This document shows, piece after piece, positions 12,621 through 31,400 of a stretch of DNA of 57,867 nucleotides (its first letter is position 1; each line of letters starts with the position of its first letter). This DNA comes from Rhizophagus sp. LPA8_4_AMF. Taxonomy: Eukaryota; Glomeromycota; Glomeromycetes; Glomerales; Glomeraceae. Made by a program: the position numbers and the translations under genes. Under the pieces are notes generated by a model, which saw nothing but the letters and a program-made list of their open reading frames with translations, was not told the origin of the DNA and did no database searches. The DNA lies in assembly GCA_021464525.1 (NCBI GenBank), contig JADRCO010000074.1:1-57867 (forward strand), written 5' to 3'.

Positions 12621-13848
12621 TTTTTGTGTAGTAAAAATAATTATATAATCGTTCGGTCGAACCTAAATTGGTCCGTTTATACTATGGTGTTAACGAAATC
12701 TCAAATAAAGGCTTTAATAGAGTTAAATAAATGAATAAATGTGTTAAATCATCAATTATTGTCAATAATCGTTAGGTTATTTACCTGAAACCGATTGTCT
12801 GATGATTAATTTGTCCATCTCAGAACTCATTTATTTATTGGCAAATTTAATAATATGGTCATTTAAAATAGGTATTAGAATTTCAAAATGATCAAAATGA
12901 TCAAATTTCAATATTTAGTCTTACAATTTCATTGGAAAATTTAAGATCAGGAAAATGTAGAATTATTGCTAAATGACGATTTATTTCGTCAGCTAATGTA
13001 TTTGCTAGGTTGGAATTTTAAGACCTCACATGTGAACGTGATTTTATGTTATCAATTGTTATTGTTCAGTCGATTAGGAATATGCGATTTTAATGACCGA
13101 TATTTTTATGATACATCCAATATTGAAATCATTATTACTTATTAGTCCTATTGGTCACCGCAGTATTCCTAATGACGAACTAACACAGTTATTGGATGGG
13201 GGATATCGGTATTCGACCGATATTTCTTTTTCCCCATCCAATAACTATTTAATATACGACTATTCAATCTATAATATTTATTCTTGCAAAAATCGCGGTT
13301 GAACTTAAATTGGGCCAGCACTATGGGGTTAATAAAAAATATCGTTATTGTTTTAAAAAAATAGATTAAATCATCCTTAAATTCATATATTTAATCTTAA
13401 ATACATACATTTTTTAATAAACATATAATACAAGAAAACCCACCTTATTATATATACCAGAATTTTTTAATAGTAGCAATAATGTTTCATCCCAAATCAA
13501 TGGGTTATATTTTATACAATTATACTTAATTATTTTATAATGTAGGTTCCGTGGTACCTTTCAAAGGTTTTAAAATATAAAAATACTTTAAACATTTTTC
13601 CTTTTTTCATTATTTATAAAATTCATTTTGTCATTAACTTTTCAATGGTATATAGCTAGATCGCTGGCCATGTACGTGGCATCGAACATAAAATGTCACA
13701 TCTGTAGAAAATTACGAACATGTAAACAACTATATTTGAAAAATTATAAGAACATTGTAAACTTTTTATTCTTAGAAGTGACCCAATTATCATCTTCCAT
13801 TTTGTAATTAAATGTTATTTGAATGAATTGCTTAGGAGGTAACTAAAA
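12621..13848. other. AT-rich intergenic stretch with one long hairpin
   Basis: Nothing coding is supported. The one notable structure is the hairpin at 13,187-13,246, listed separately. Confidence 0.5.
13187..13246. repeat. 60-bp foldback (agttattggatgggg ... ccccatccaataact)
   Basis: A 15-bp outer arm (agttattggatgggg) is perfectly complementary to the right end, and an inner arm (atatcggt/accgatat) pairs as well, with a small internal asymmetry. A longer hairpin with similar ends lies at 44,435. Confidence 0.75.
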
Positions 13849-14151
13849 TCAAAATAAAAAGTTCGCAAAGTTGCTAAGTAACACTACTACAGACTTTTGA
13901 CCCTTGTATCCGATTAGACATGAGGCAGTATCCGTTACAGACCCTCCAGCTCAAAAGGTTGCCATAACTTCCTTTATCACAGCATCCGCTTGTTTCAGCT
14001 CACAATCTAGCCTTGAGCTCTGTGCAATAAAAAGTTTTCATTTGAAAGCGTCTGCTTGTCCTAATCCGCTGATTAATATCTCGCTTTTCAAAAACGGTTT
14101 GCTGACTCCATCATTATAATTGTAATTTGCGTGACTATTATGAATTAGTCA
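13849..14151 (-). pseudogene. GC-richer patch with a minus-strand frame broken only by TGA
   Basis: Base composition rises sharply here. Between bounding TGA codons at 14,149-14,151 and 13,849-13,851, one minus-strand frame stays open for about 100 codons except for two internal TGA codons; it includes segments such as LFIAQSSRLDCELKQADAV and AGGSVTDTASCLIGYKG. I do not recognise the protein. It could be a decayed insertion from another genome (organelle, endobacterium or plasmid) or a chance frame; a 71-codon plus-strand frame overlaps it and looks like its shadow. Confidence 0.3.
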
Positions 14152-15008
14152 TATCGATTCTGGATTTAAACATAAATATTTTACTCGGTAAAAGGAAAAT
14201 TAATTTATTAGCTTTTTTTGATTATGTATCTTCTTTATAATAGTAGTTAGTTTATTTTAAATAAATCATAAAAACTAAAATTCGGTAATCAAATTAATTC
14301 CAACATTTTATTGGCAATGTTTCTATGAGTAATTCCGAATTTTAATAAAGTTAAAGTTTCTACAAAAATTTAATAAATAAAAACGACCAAGCAAAAAGTT
14401 TAAAATATTGCACTAATTTCGGCCTCTAGACAAATTTGATTATAATACACGAACCCAAAAATTATTTGTATGTCATTAACGTGTCATTTATAATGAAGAC
14501 TTATGAAAATTATCTCCGAAAATGAAATAATTTGCAGTTTTTGTAAAACAATTTATAAACCATTCATTATATATTTTATTGCATGATGACTGTATATAAT
14601 CTTTATAATACCGTATCTAAAATACGATTCATCTAAAGTACGGAAAGTACTTTATAATTAAGAATTTAATTAATGGTTTTACCAGAAATTTCAAATTATT
14701 CAGACAGAGCTAAAAAATTATTCTTGAGAATTCACAATAATTAAATACAGCTGAATATAAAAAAAAAAGAATCTGTTGAAAAAGCTTTGAAAAACTTAAT
14801 CCTCAAGTTTCTGGACCATAAGAATATGCATATCCAGTTATAAATAAATAAAATTTTAATAAATAATGTATCATTCGTTCCGAACTTGGATCATTATGGT
14901 ACCATACGATTGTGTTTGGTTAACTTTTATTAAATTTCTGGTTGCAAGTGCTTATAAGATAAATTACGAATCAGTAAGAATGGTATAATTATATTTTAAT
15001 CAAATAAA
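14152..15008. other. intergenic, nothing recognised
   Basis: AT-rich sequence downstream of the 3' end of REC8. No exon, repeat or structured element that I can support. Confidence 0.5.
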
Positions 15009-17969
15009 TTACGATATTGTTATACCTAAGATATAATAAAAATCCCTCGCCACATCTGTTCTTCTAACATGTTGAGTTTCCATAATATCTTGAAAAGTGG
15101 CAATTGATACGTATGCATCATTCATAATTGTTTTAATGGATTCAAAAAAATTCATTGCTTCTTGCTCGCTATTCACAGTTATAGTCATGGACTGTCCTAT
15201 GCGAGCTTGACTTGAATTATCAAACAGAGGCAAATCTAATAAAAAAGTTATTGATTAATTTTGTTTACAAAATATTTTTTATTAATTTAACGAAATACCT
15301 CCAAATATCGGTAAATTAATATCATCATCTAACATTCTATCATCCGAGAAATCAATTGGTGGCGCATTGAAGCCCATTGAAACAAGTCTTTGCCCACCGT
15401 CACTAAAATAATATACAAAAAACATTATAAAATATTTATACTGAAAGATTTAACTATTGAACTAAACAATTGTATTAATTACCTTCTAAGTTGACCCAAT
15501 AAATCAATATTCATGTCCATACTGCCACCCATTGATGAATTCTGATCAAGAAAATGGTCTTTTGGTAGTGGCAGGAAAGAGATAATAATTATTTTTGACA
15601 TTATCTACATTATCTCTAAAAAGAATGAGCGTATTACAATACATACCAATTTCAGGATATTTGTCAAATCCTGAGCTTTCCATTCCGGATATAATGGCTG
15701 AATTTTGCTGACTTCCTTCTTTACGAAGTCGCTCGGGTTCATCACTTTGAATACTACTGTCTCTAACGCCACGCTGAAAAAAAGTGAAAAAACGATGAAT
15801 TAGTAAAGCAAACCGTATTTCAAATTTAAATTATTTGTTACACTAACTGGAATATTAGGTCCTTCTACATCAAGGTTATTTTCTGAGTTATTATGTCCAT
15901 TTAAATTTATAACTAAAAAAAATAATAATTATTTTAATGAGTTGAAGTGCAATTTGTAAATTTATCTTTACACAAGAACTTTATGATAAAACATTTACCT
16001 GAAGTTAAAGATTGAATTCTTCTCATTTTTACATTTTCATCTAAATAAATGTAGAAGTTATAAGAAAAATCGCATTATTCTAACAAACAGCATCCGATAC
16101 GTACCGTAAAGCATAGGAGCGCAATGCTGTTGCCATAGAGAGGCTAGTTGCGGAGCCAGAACTACAAATTTACGTTATATTAATATACTATATATAAAAC
16201 AATGGCTAAAAATTACTTACAAGGCTTTCCAGGAGTATAAAGAATGTTATCCAATTGCATTCTATTTTGAAGTGTTCTCATCTTTAAATTATTAATTATG
16301 AAAAATAAATTAAATATTAGGAAAAAAAAGTATCATTAATGAGATAATTTAACAACCTTTTCTCTTGCAGCAATTTCAGCATCATCTAGATCATCTTTAA
16401 CGTTTTGACGCATTTCGAGTATCTGCTCATTTGTCAACTCAGTTTCTTCATCAAACATTACACGAATTTTACGACGATTTCTACGCTTTTGTTCAGGTTG
16501 TTCTTCAGGCACATTTTCTTTGTTTACATCATCTTGTTCTTCAGAGGGTAGTATTTCTTCATTATTCCTCATATTTTGTGCCTCAATATCAACATCGATG
16601 TTCAAAGATTGGGTTCCTAATACATCATCTACTTCCTACAAGTTTTTTTTAAAGATTATTTTCGTATTTTCTTATTATATTACGATAAAGTATAAACTAC
16701 CATTTCTTGTAATCCTTCATCATTTGTAGTATCATGTATTTTACGTCTTTTGTTCTTTCTTCTTTCTTCAAGACCAGCTTCATGTTCATCTCTTACTCTT
16801 CTGATTATATCATCCATTACGTTAATAGCTGTGACTTGTTGTCCTTCTGGCTGTGTAATAAACTCATGCAAACAACCTTCTGCATCAAAGTCAATTCTTA
16901 TGCTAAAAGCGAACAAAATAGAAAATTAATTGATGTTGACACTTTGTCATTACGAAAAAGAATAGTATATATTTACCCAGAATCATCTATCATAAGGACA
17001 TCGTCATCCAAATCGAGATTGCTAAATCCACCAGATGATGCAGTAAATCCGGTCTCAATTTCAGGTAAGGTTATTAATGAATGACGACTTTTATTAGAAG
17101 CTCCTATACAGACAAAAAGTAATATTGAGCAGTTTATCAATCACTTTATTACGATATTGTAAGTACCTTCATCTGAAAATGATGGAAATTGTTCAAAATT
17201 GACATCTATACGTGGTGACTTATATTTCAAGCAAGTTAGTTAAGACGCAAATTTTAGAAAGAACTTAAAAAAAAATTTATTATTACCATTATAATATCAT
17301 ACATAGGAATATTTAACTCAATTTCGAAAAAAGGATCATCATTTAAGGTGATCGCTTCATACCTAAATGTTTCATATTCAAAATCATTAAAAAGATCCCA
17401 ATAGAAATATATAATGAATATTTTTACCTAGCTTGTGGAATCATCATATCTATTGATTCTCTACGCATTTCAATCAAAGCTCTTTGCAAACTATGCCAGA
17501 CTCCATTCACATCAGCTATCAAATATGTCAAAGTTGAATTACGTAATTATGTTAAAAAATACGAAAAAAATGAGAGATTTTTACTGTAATAAAAATGATA
17601 TTGCTGATGATAAACGCGTGTGATTCCAATCATAAGATTAGAGGTTAATCGAAGCGCAAGTGGTTCAGGCGGTGTAGTAACATATTCACTATCATGGCCG
17701 CAGCAAAATAAGTTAATATGGTTTATTTTAAAGTTATATTATTTAAATAATGTTTACCAAGCCCTAATCAGATTAACGGAATTTACTTCCTTTTTTGAAA
17801 GTTTTCGAAGACTAGATCGTGAACCCAGAGTAGCAGCCAACCTATAATTATTAAAACATATCATTGTATTCGAAACATTATTCGGTAAATGAAGTAATTT
17901 ATTTAAAACATACCAAATAATCCCAAATCCACCATTTTTTCGTGTTAATATTTCTTTGGAATAAAACAT
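15009..17969 (-). CDS. rec8: REC8-like meiotic cohesin kleisin subunit
   Basis: Alpha-kleisin that closes the SMC1-SMC3 ring; REC8 replaces RAD21/SCC1 in meiosis and is cleaved by separase. I rebuilt 17 exons on the minus strand (17914-17969, 17758-17841, 17585-17688, 17428-17515, 17287-17362, 17167-17218, 16977-17103, 16701-16902, 16357-16635, 16221-16281, 16105-16161, 15999-16040, 15848-15912, 15647-15773, 15483-15558, 15299-15402, 15009-15235); all phases agree and give 608 aa. The N-terminus MFYSKEILTRKNGGFGIIW continues as LAATLGSR, followed by PPEPLALRLTSNLMIGITRV and later NDDPFFEIE, matching REC8 better than RAD21 (IWLAAT-GSR and DPFF are REC8-like). The middle is acidic and disordered with a basic KNKRRK patch. 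The C-terminus (TDVARDFYYILGI) is the winged-helix that binds the SMC1 head. No frameshift or stop is seen, so the gene looks functional. Confidence 0.93.
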
Positions 17970-18660
17970 CCTGATCGCGAAGTACTAATTTCAGAATAAA
18001 TACTTTATTTTTTACACAGATAATGAATTAAGAAAAATTTGTAAATTCTTATAAAGAAAATCAACATATATATACTAAATTATAATCATTAATGACGATC
18101 ATATTAATTCATATTAATAATATTAATACGATAAACTTTTTTTGATCATTTTTAAAAATTATGTAATTTATATGATATTACTTACATACAGTATTTTTTT
18201 TCTTTTTTACTTATAGTTTATATAGAGTATTTATCGAAATATTTTATAATAAAAGAATATTTAAAGTTGCGATTGAATTATTTAACGCAGAGACGGCGCA
18301 GAATCAAATATTGACAATTTTAACAGTTTACAGAAATATGAAAAAACTGCTTTAAAATGCACACGAATACAACATTATATTGAGTATTTATGTTATATAT
18401 TGTAAGACGGTACGGCACTGGAAGCCACGCGGCTTTGCTGCATAATCGGTGGCTGTCATGGCTCTTATTCTTCATATTAAAAAAAATATCTCTGTTTAAC
18501 TTGGACACATGATCCAAATTTACTCGCACTAATTATAGAAAAGTAAACTCTAAGGAGGAGAAATATTATATGGAGATATAGCAGAATAACTTTATTTTGT
18601 TGATATAGAACTCATAAAACTAGAGAATCTAATGTTAAACATAATAAATGTAATAATTAC
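17970..18660. other. upstream region of REC8
   Basis: Mostly AT-rich. A GC-richer patch at about 18,405-18,470 can fold through gccac/gtggc and lies in a minus-strand frame of 69 codons beginning with GTG (18,320-18,529). That frame could be an exon of the remnant at 18,661-18,925 but the phases do not join cleanly, so I do not call it. Confidence 0.4.
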
Positions 18661-18925
18661 CTTCAAATGACTCGCCTCAATTGACAGATGCTTTGTTGTA
18701 TGCCCGTAAAAATTTTATGATAAAATGTTAATAATATTAGTTTACCATTTGAACGTTGTCAACAAAATTCTTGAAATCCTGCTGATGGACTGTTAAAATT
18801 CCTCTCTTATTTGCTGGAATGATTGGAAATTCATCTCTATTGTTTAATACTGGGTTTGCTTTTTCATTTATTTTAGTTGTGAATTTCTTTTATGTGGATC
18901 AGACTTGTTGGATTTAGTTCATTAC
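18661..18925 (-). pseudogene. decayed gene or gene fragment, unknown function
   Basis: On the minus strand an acceptor-like tacattttatag precedes a coding-like segment NELNPTSLIHIKEIHN that stops at TAA. One base shift later the frame continues as KINEKANPVLNNRDEFP, IIPANKRGILTVHQQDF and KNFVDNVQM, ending at a GTAAAC donor at 18,745. A 55-nt intron would lead in phase to a 30-nt exon (18,661-18,690, HLSIEASHLK) ending at GTAATT. Codon usage looks like real protein, but the one-base shift and lack of a start or end suggest a broken gene. I do not recognise it. It lies between REC8 and the TMEM41-like gene. Confidence 0.4.
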
Positions 18926-19005
18926 CTATAAAATGTATGGGAAATCAATCGATAACAGTTGCTAATTAAACACGTGAGGTATAAAACGAAATTAATTACA
19001 TCATT

Positions 19006-20203
19006 GTGCATGTTGATCATTTAAATTACTTACTAAATGACGGATTTTGGCTTTTGAATTTAAATATGGCAATTAAATCGTTGAAAACTTCGATTATAAT
19101 ATCAGTAATATCTCTCGGGATTATTTTTACATTATCTGCAGAAATATTGTATCTTATTCTCAATACTTATTTATCAAAAGAAGTGTAAGTAATAAACTTT
19201 TTTTTTTTACTTAAGCTAAAAATAATTGAAATGATTTTATCTTTAATTTTATCAGGAAAAATCTTCTGAAATTTCCAAGAACTTTAAAGGATGTTAAAAT
19301 ACTTCATGATGCTTTAACAGGCCATGAAAACAATAATATTCATGTTGTAATATGTTACGTTGCAACTTACATATTGTAAATACAAAATTCTTTTTATTGG
19401 TTTCCTTTCTTTGATTTTGATTTACTTCTTTGCCTTTTTTTTAGTTTACAATCTTTTTCATTACCAGGAAGTGTAATGCTTAGTGTATTGGGAGGAACAT
19501 TATGGGGAAGTTGGAATGCTTTAATACTTGTTAGTTTTGTAAGTAAGATTCAATTTTTGTTTTTTATTATTTTTTTATTAATTTTTTTTTTTTTGGACTC
19601 TATTCGGCAAAAGTGTTCGGGTACGGGCTCAACTATTAGTTACTTGTTGTCTTATTATTTAGGACAGCCAATAATACAGAACTATTTATTTGAGCGCATG
19701 GAACGTTGGAATGAGAAAGTTTGTAATATCTTTGATGAATTAATTATTTATATTCTAATAAGTTTAATCCCTTTCTCCAATCAAATTTTTATAATTAGCT
19801 AAATGCTCATAGAAAGGGATTATTTTCATATATTATATTTCTTAAAACAACACCTTTCTTACCCAATTGGTTTATAAATATAGCATCACCTCATCTAGGA
19901 GTTGGTGTTGGAGTGTTTTATTGGGCAACTTTCTTTGGTATTAAACATATATCAATAATTTAAATAATTTTTATTTAATATAGGTATATTCTAAAATCGA
20001 TTTTTCATTTTTAAGGTGTTGCACCATTATCATTTATTCATATTCAAGCTGGAGAGACAATTCACAGATTATCAGAAACTGATGAATTTACATTTTTTAC
20101 TATACAAAATGTCGTTACAGTGTCATTAGTTGCTATTGCAGCTTTAATTCCTATTATATTAGGAAAAATATTTAAGTCACAAAAAAAGAGCAAAGTTGGT
20201 TAA
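19006..20203 (+). CDS. TMEM41/VTT-domain membrane protein
   Basis: Multi-pass membrane protein of the SNARE-associated Golgi/VTT (DedA-related) family; TMEM41 and VMP1 relatives act as ER phospholipid scramblases in lipid mobilisation and autophagy. Six exons: 19006-19184, 19256-19375, 19445-19538, 19614-19718, 19799-19937, 20016-20203, all phase-consistent. The product is 274 aa from the first ATG or 254 aa from the in-frame ATG at 19,066 (MAIKSLKTS), which sits just before the first membrane helix and may be the true start. Family signatures are visible: SFSLPGSVMLSVLGGTLWG, then GSTISYLLSYYLG, TTPFLPNWFINIASP and the C-terminal VAPLSFIHIQAGETIHRL. The tail is lysine-rich (KSQKKSKVG), as expected for a cytosolic ER-retained end. 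Assignment to TMEM41A/B rather than Tvp38 is by motif resemblance only. Confidence 0.85.
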
Positions 20204-20399
20204 TTTTAAAGATTTGAGTAATTATTAAATTTTGTTGTTTAGAAATATTAAGATTACTTTCAAAATCTCTAAAGTTTGTTTTCAACTTTTTGATAGGATA
20301 TTATTATAATATAATATAATTTAGCAAGATTATGGCAATTTTGGAATTCTTAATAAAATCTGGTATTTTATCACCATCAACATTTTATTATTATTATTA

Positions 20400-20616
20400 G
20401 GCCGCTCCAACAAATAGTTTCGTTTAATATCACATGGTACAAGAAAATTAGAGGGGATCATAATAAAATTTTAAACATACAAAAAATTTTAAACAATCGT
20501 GTGACTAATAAAGCTAATTGACCAATAATATTTAATATTTAGTGTTTGTTTAAATCCAATTTTTTGACAAAAATGAGAGGGGATTGATATTAAACGAAAC
20601 TATTTATTGAGCGGCC
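20400..20616. mobile_element. 217-bp miniature element, PIF/Harbinger-like, TTA duplication
   Basis: Near-perfect terminal inverted repeats of about 33 bp: the left end reads GGCCGCTCCAACAAATAG and continues into tttcgtttaatatca, and the right end is its complement with three mismatches. Both ends are flanked by TTA (20,397-20,399 and 20,617-20,619), the 3-bp target duplication expected for PIF/Harbinger. The interior is AT-rich without coding capacity, so this is a non-autonomous MITE. It lies about 200 bp past the stop of the TMEM41-like gene. Confidence 0.85.
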
Positions 20617-20619
20617 TTA

Positions 20620-21029
20620 CTATTAATTACTAAATAATAATTTCATTATTATTACTATCATTTAATATTATAATTAGTTATGTATATAAAACTCCATTTT
20701 TTTTTAATATTGTTATATTAATTTTTTTAAGTTTCCATAATTTTCTGAAAATTTTGGCAGAAACTGCTATAGAAATTTGACTTATTCTTTTATAATTAAA
20801 GAATTTTCTTCAAGATTACTGATCATCATCATGGTCTGTTTGTTATGCCTTAGGTAGATCCTGGTTTTCATTCCTTTTTTTATAAGCTTTTGCTATCATA
20901 GAATATTGATCAGTGTGATTATGATATTCAATTAATTGTTAATCTTTGGATAATGTTATGGCAATTATTATACTAGGAAAAGTTGTACAGTTTAATATCC
21001 GAATTTGTGTGAAGGCCTTTGTACTTTAG
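20620..21029. other. intergenic, nothing recognised
   Basis: AT-rich spacer between the miniature element and the exon-like segment at 21,030. No supported feature. Confidence 0.5.
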
Positions 21030-21164
21030 GACGAAAAGTGGAATTTTGAAGTAAAAAATGAAGATATATTGGATAACGCGTTGTTATGTCAAAAATGTGA
21101 ATCGTTTCAGAATCAGCATAGAATCAGGGGTTTCTATTGTATCAATAGGTGCTTGCTGTGCTGA
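21030..21164 (+). pseudogene. exon-like remnant with CxxC motif
   Basis: After an acceptor-like tttgtactttag, a 44-codon frame begins DEKWNFEVKNEDILDNALL and ends with a cysteine-rich run (CQKC, then CINRCLLC) before a TGA. The composition is protein-like and a small zinc-binding motif is conceivable. No start, donor or neighbouring exon is evident, so this is probably a fragment of a larger decayed gene. I do not recognise it. Confidence 0.3.
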
Positions 21165-21688
21165 CAAATTGGGAAATAAATGCGATTGTTAAATTGAATT
21201 ATCTGCTGCGAAGAAAGTTGTTTCATTATCATAATGAATAATGACGGGTGGTTGCTTTCGTGTAACTATAATTAGGCGATCTTTGATCACTAATCAATAG
21301 GCCGCAGGCTGCCGCAGAGCGATTAATAATCACCATTGCTTGTTTATTTAATTTCGTTTAATTTTGTTTAAAATAGGTGAAAAAATAATTTCTAAACTTA
21401 ATATTTTAGTAATTTTTTTTTGAATTTCTGTTTTATTATTTGGTAAGGCGACATTTTTTTTGCTTTTTATTATATTGTGGAAGCATATTTGATTAGAAAT
21501 ATCTTTAAAAAGACGTGTAAAGACTGTGATTTTTGTCGGTTCTTTATAATAAATGCGATATTTGGTTCAGCATATAAATATCAACTGAATGATTACTTTT
21601 ATTTTTTGTTTTTATTAACGACTTTTTGAATTGAATATAGAATATTTTTCCGGCAATCCATATTTGATTAATTATTATATAAAATAAA
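21165..21688. other. upstream region of the ABC transporter
   Basis: AT-rich with a small GC-richer patch (ggccgcaggctgccgcagag at 21,300-21,319). No promoter element can be called with confidence. Confidence 0.4.
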
Positions 21689-28234
<6,546 letters not shown>

Positions 28235-28441
28235 AATATAAAGTTATATGAATTATATTCGATACACTTGTATTTATATTAATTAATAATCATGTCAATA
28301 GAATAACAAATTGGATTTATGAAAAATAAATTGTATTAGAATAACAAAATTGGGATTTAATGAGATTGTTATGGTTATGAGAAATGATTGTAAAATTAAA
28401 TATATATTATGCCGCATGTACGGCACATCAATCTAAAAAAT

Positions 28442-31400
28442 TTAATCAGTTCGGGGTCCAATAAACAAGAACCTATAAAAGAAAAAAGTCAACACTTATT
28501 ATTGTGATTACTAAAAGTAATAATGGGCCAGAAAATATTACCATTTATTTCTGCAATTGACAGCTTGTGTTCTAACTAATCTTTTCTTATCATCCAATGC
28601 TGCACTCAACTCACTCAAAATTTTTGATTTAAATGGGAATAACACATCAAATGGTACGTGATCGGGTAGTATACTCAAACACTGCAGAGCAGATATACGG
28701 ACTCGCTATAAATAAATAAGAATTGTTATTATTTTGACTTGATAAATTTTAAAAACAATAAGAATGATATTGTAAATACCATTGTATTCCCTTTATCAAC
28801 TTTTGTCGATGATAATAATAATGGTATTAAAGAGGATATGTGTTCCGATATTATATGTGGAGCATCTGCAGATATTATATAAAATGTATCGATAGTTGAT
28901 GATTTAAGTTCAGCGTCAGGTAATGATAGGGAATGGATAAGTAAAGGAATCAACTTAAAAAGAAGTAATCAATAAAATTTATATAAATATTAATATTTAA
29001 CACCAAGACAGATGAACGAGCGATAAGAAAAAAAAAGCACATACTGATGGCAGTTCGCTTAATAACACTTGTTTAGGAATATTTCTTAATAAATGGGATA
29101 GTGCAATTAAATAATTATGCTTCACCTCTACATTTTAAAAACAAAATTATGAAGTCATTCATGTTGGTTAATTCACTGATTCATAAAAATTTTTTGCTTA
29201 CCATTACTGGATAATTTGAATCCTTCAGCCAAAATTGGCATACAATAATTAAAGAACCTTTGCTTATGCAGAGTCTATTACACAGATTGCATCATTTAAC
29301 AAATTTTAGTACTACATTTAATACGGATTTTTCATTCGTATAATATAAAAAATATATATACCTTCATAACAGCAAAACTTTGTTTATTTAATAAATCACT
29401 TTCTCCAATTAACACTTCAAATCTTTCTGAAGCTCGTTTTCCTAAAATTGGATCGTTAAATTGACTTGTTATTTGATCAACGCACCGATAACCCAATAAA
29501 TGAACGCGCAATATTAACGCTTTTGTAAGCTAAATATCAGAGAATTTTTAAGTATTTTAATTAAAACATTTGTATATCAGTAAATATCGGTAGTTTACCC
29601 AAATAAATATATCTAATGAAGTTTGCCTCATAACTTCATTTCCTGTACTAGAAAGCGCAAAATGATTCCTTAATTCTCCAAGAATTTTTGTTTCAACGAA
29701 TTGATTCAACTCATTCTCTGAAATAAATCAAATATAAATAAAATAGGGAGAGCATGTTGAATTTACAATGCACTAATTAAACTAACCTTGATTCCATTTA
29801 TTTAGAATTGAAGCAGCTAGTTGAGCTAAAGAATGGTGTTGATGTTCATTCTTTGTATTCAAGGAAATTTCAACAAGATTCGATAAAAATTCTGAAATAT
29901 TTGGTAATGGATAAGGAACCTTAAGCGAAAGATATTACTTTTAGCAATGCATTCACACACATATATAAAACTATATAAAATACAATATAATACGTACTTC
30001 TTTCCGACAAGATCCAACAGCTGCCGTAAATAATAATGTTAGGTTCTGCTGTTGAGAACTTGATTCTATCTAATAAAAATATAGATAAAAAGGAGCGTAA
30101 ATTTATGTAAATTATTATGAATGCATCAAAAGATCTTGTTAAATGAGCTTACAGAAAGCGGACAAAATGTTGTACTAAATAATGCTTTCTCCTGATCTGA
30201 AAATCCAAGATAATTTAAATTTAAATTTCCTTTCACGAATATCTCAAACATTTGAGAAATAAATATCGATTGTTCGCTAAACAAGCGAGAGATAATATTT
30301 TAATAAATGATGTAAACTTATCAAAAAAATTTCCAAAGGAACATTTCATACCTAACATTCAAGTTCTTTGTAATGACACTTATTATCCCAGCGACAATTT
30401 TAATCACTTTTTTATCAAAAAATACACTCTGTATCGTATTTTCTATATCAGAGCTACCATATAAACTTGGTCCAATAGATTTAGTTAATAAATGAGGAAG
30501 AATTATATCTACATAACGTGAAATATCTGAATGATGTGTCTTTTTTAAAAGTAAACTATGAAGAGATTGCAATAATGATTCTGAATAATCTAGGTCAATT
30601 TCAGCGGCTATGTTTAAAAGAAAATTATTTCAGAAATTTATCAATTAATTTATAAATAAATATTGTAAAACAAGATAACTTACACGCAAAATCCAATTTA
30701 TTTAAAATCTGTGGAACATATGCTTCAAATAATATAGGCTCAATAGCCAATTCAGACAAAGCATCCAAGGTTTTTACATAATTAGCTTTTTTTAAATTCA
30801 TTCCATGAATATTATCAATTTTCATTTCATCTTTATCATAAGGTAGATTATCCAAGAAGACTGGAAGTGTAACCTCCAACACAATATTTGATTTATATTT
30901 AGCTATATTAGCTAAAGACTTTAATGCTTCATTTCTAATAAATGTGAATTAAAGAATTAAAACAATAGGTGTGTAAATAATGCATTTAAAAATAGCTGAA
31001 CGTCTCTATTTAACTTACGAAATTTCCCGGTCAGTTTCTTCCAAGACTGCTCGATTAAAATATTGTAAAGTAATTCCGATTTCATCATCATTAAAAAATT
31101 GGTGTAACAATATCATATCATGCAACCCAAGCAATCCACAAAGTCTTAATTCATTATATTCATTTTGACTTAGTAAAGCTGAACTAAATATTTCCATATA
31201 AACATCTTTGAAAGATGATAACGGCGTGATAAAATCAGTATCTATAAGTAAAAAAAAAACAATAAAGAATTTTATTGTATTAAAAAAAACATTTTAGCGC
31301 GATGATTGGAGAAAATAAAAGTATATACCTAAATTTTGCAATGGTTTATCGATTGATCCATATAGATTTTTGCTTGCCGTTATAAATACTCTTAATACTT

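Noticed and set aside
13904-14119. 71-codon plus-strand open frame
   Set aside because: Serine/alanine-rich shadow of the more protein-like minus-strand frame in the same GC-rich patch.
18320-18529. 69-codon minus-strand frame starting at GTG
   Set aside because: Does not join in phase to the neighbouring exon-like segments and has no recognisable motif; kept only as a comment.
28538-28540. stop codon directly after the conserved Trp of MMS19 as the gene end
   Set aside because: A phase-correct intron immediately before it leads to a short tail resembling the known MMS19 C-terminus, so the gene probably ends at 28,442.
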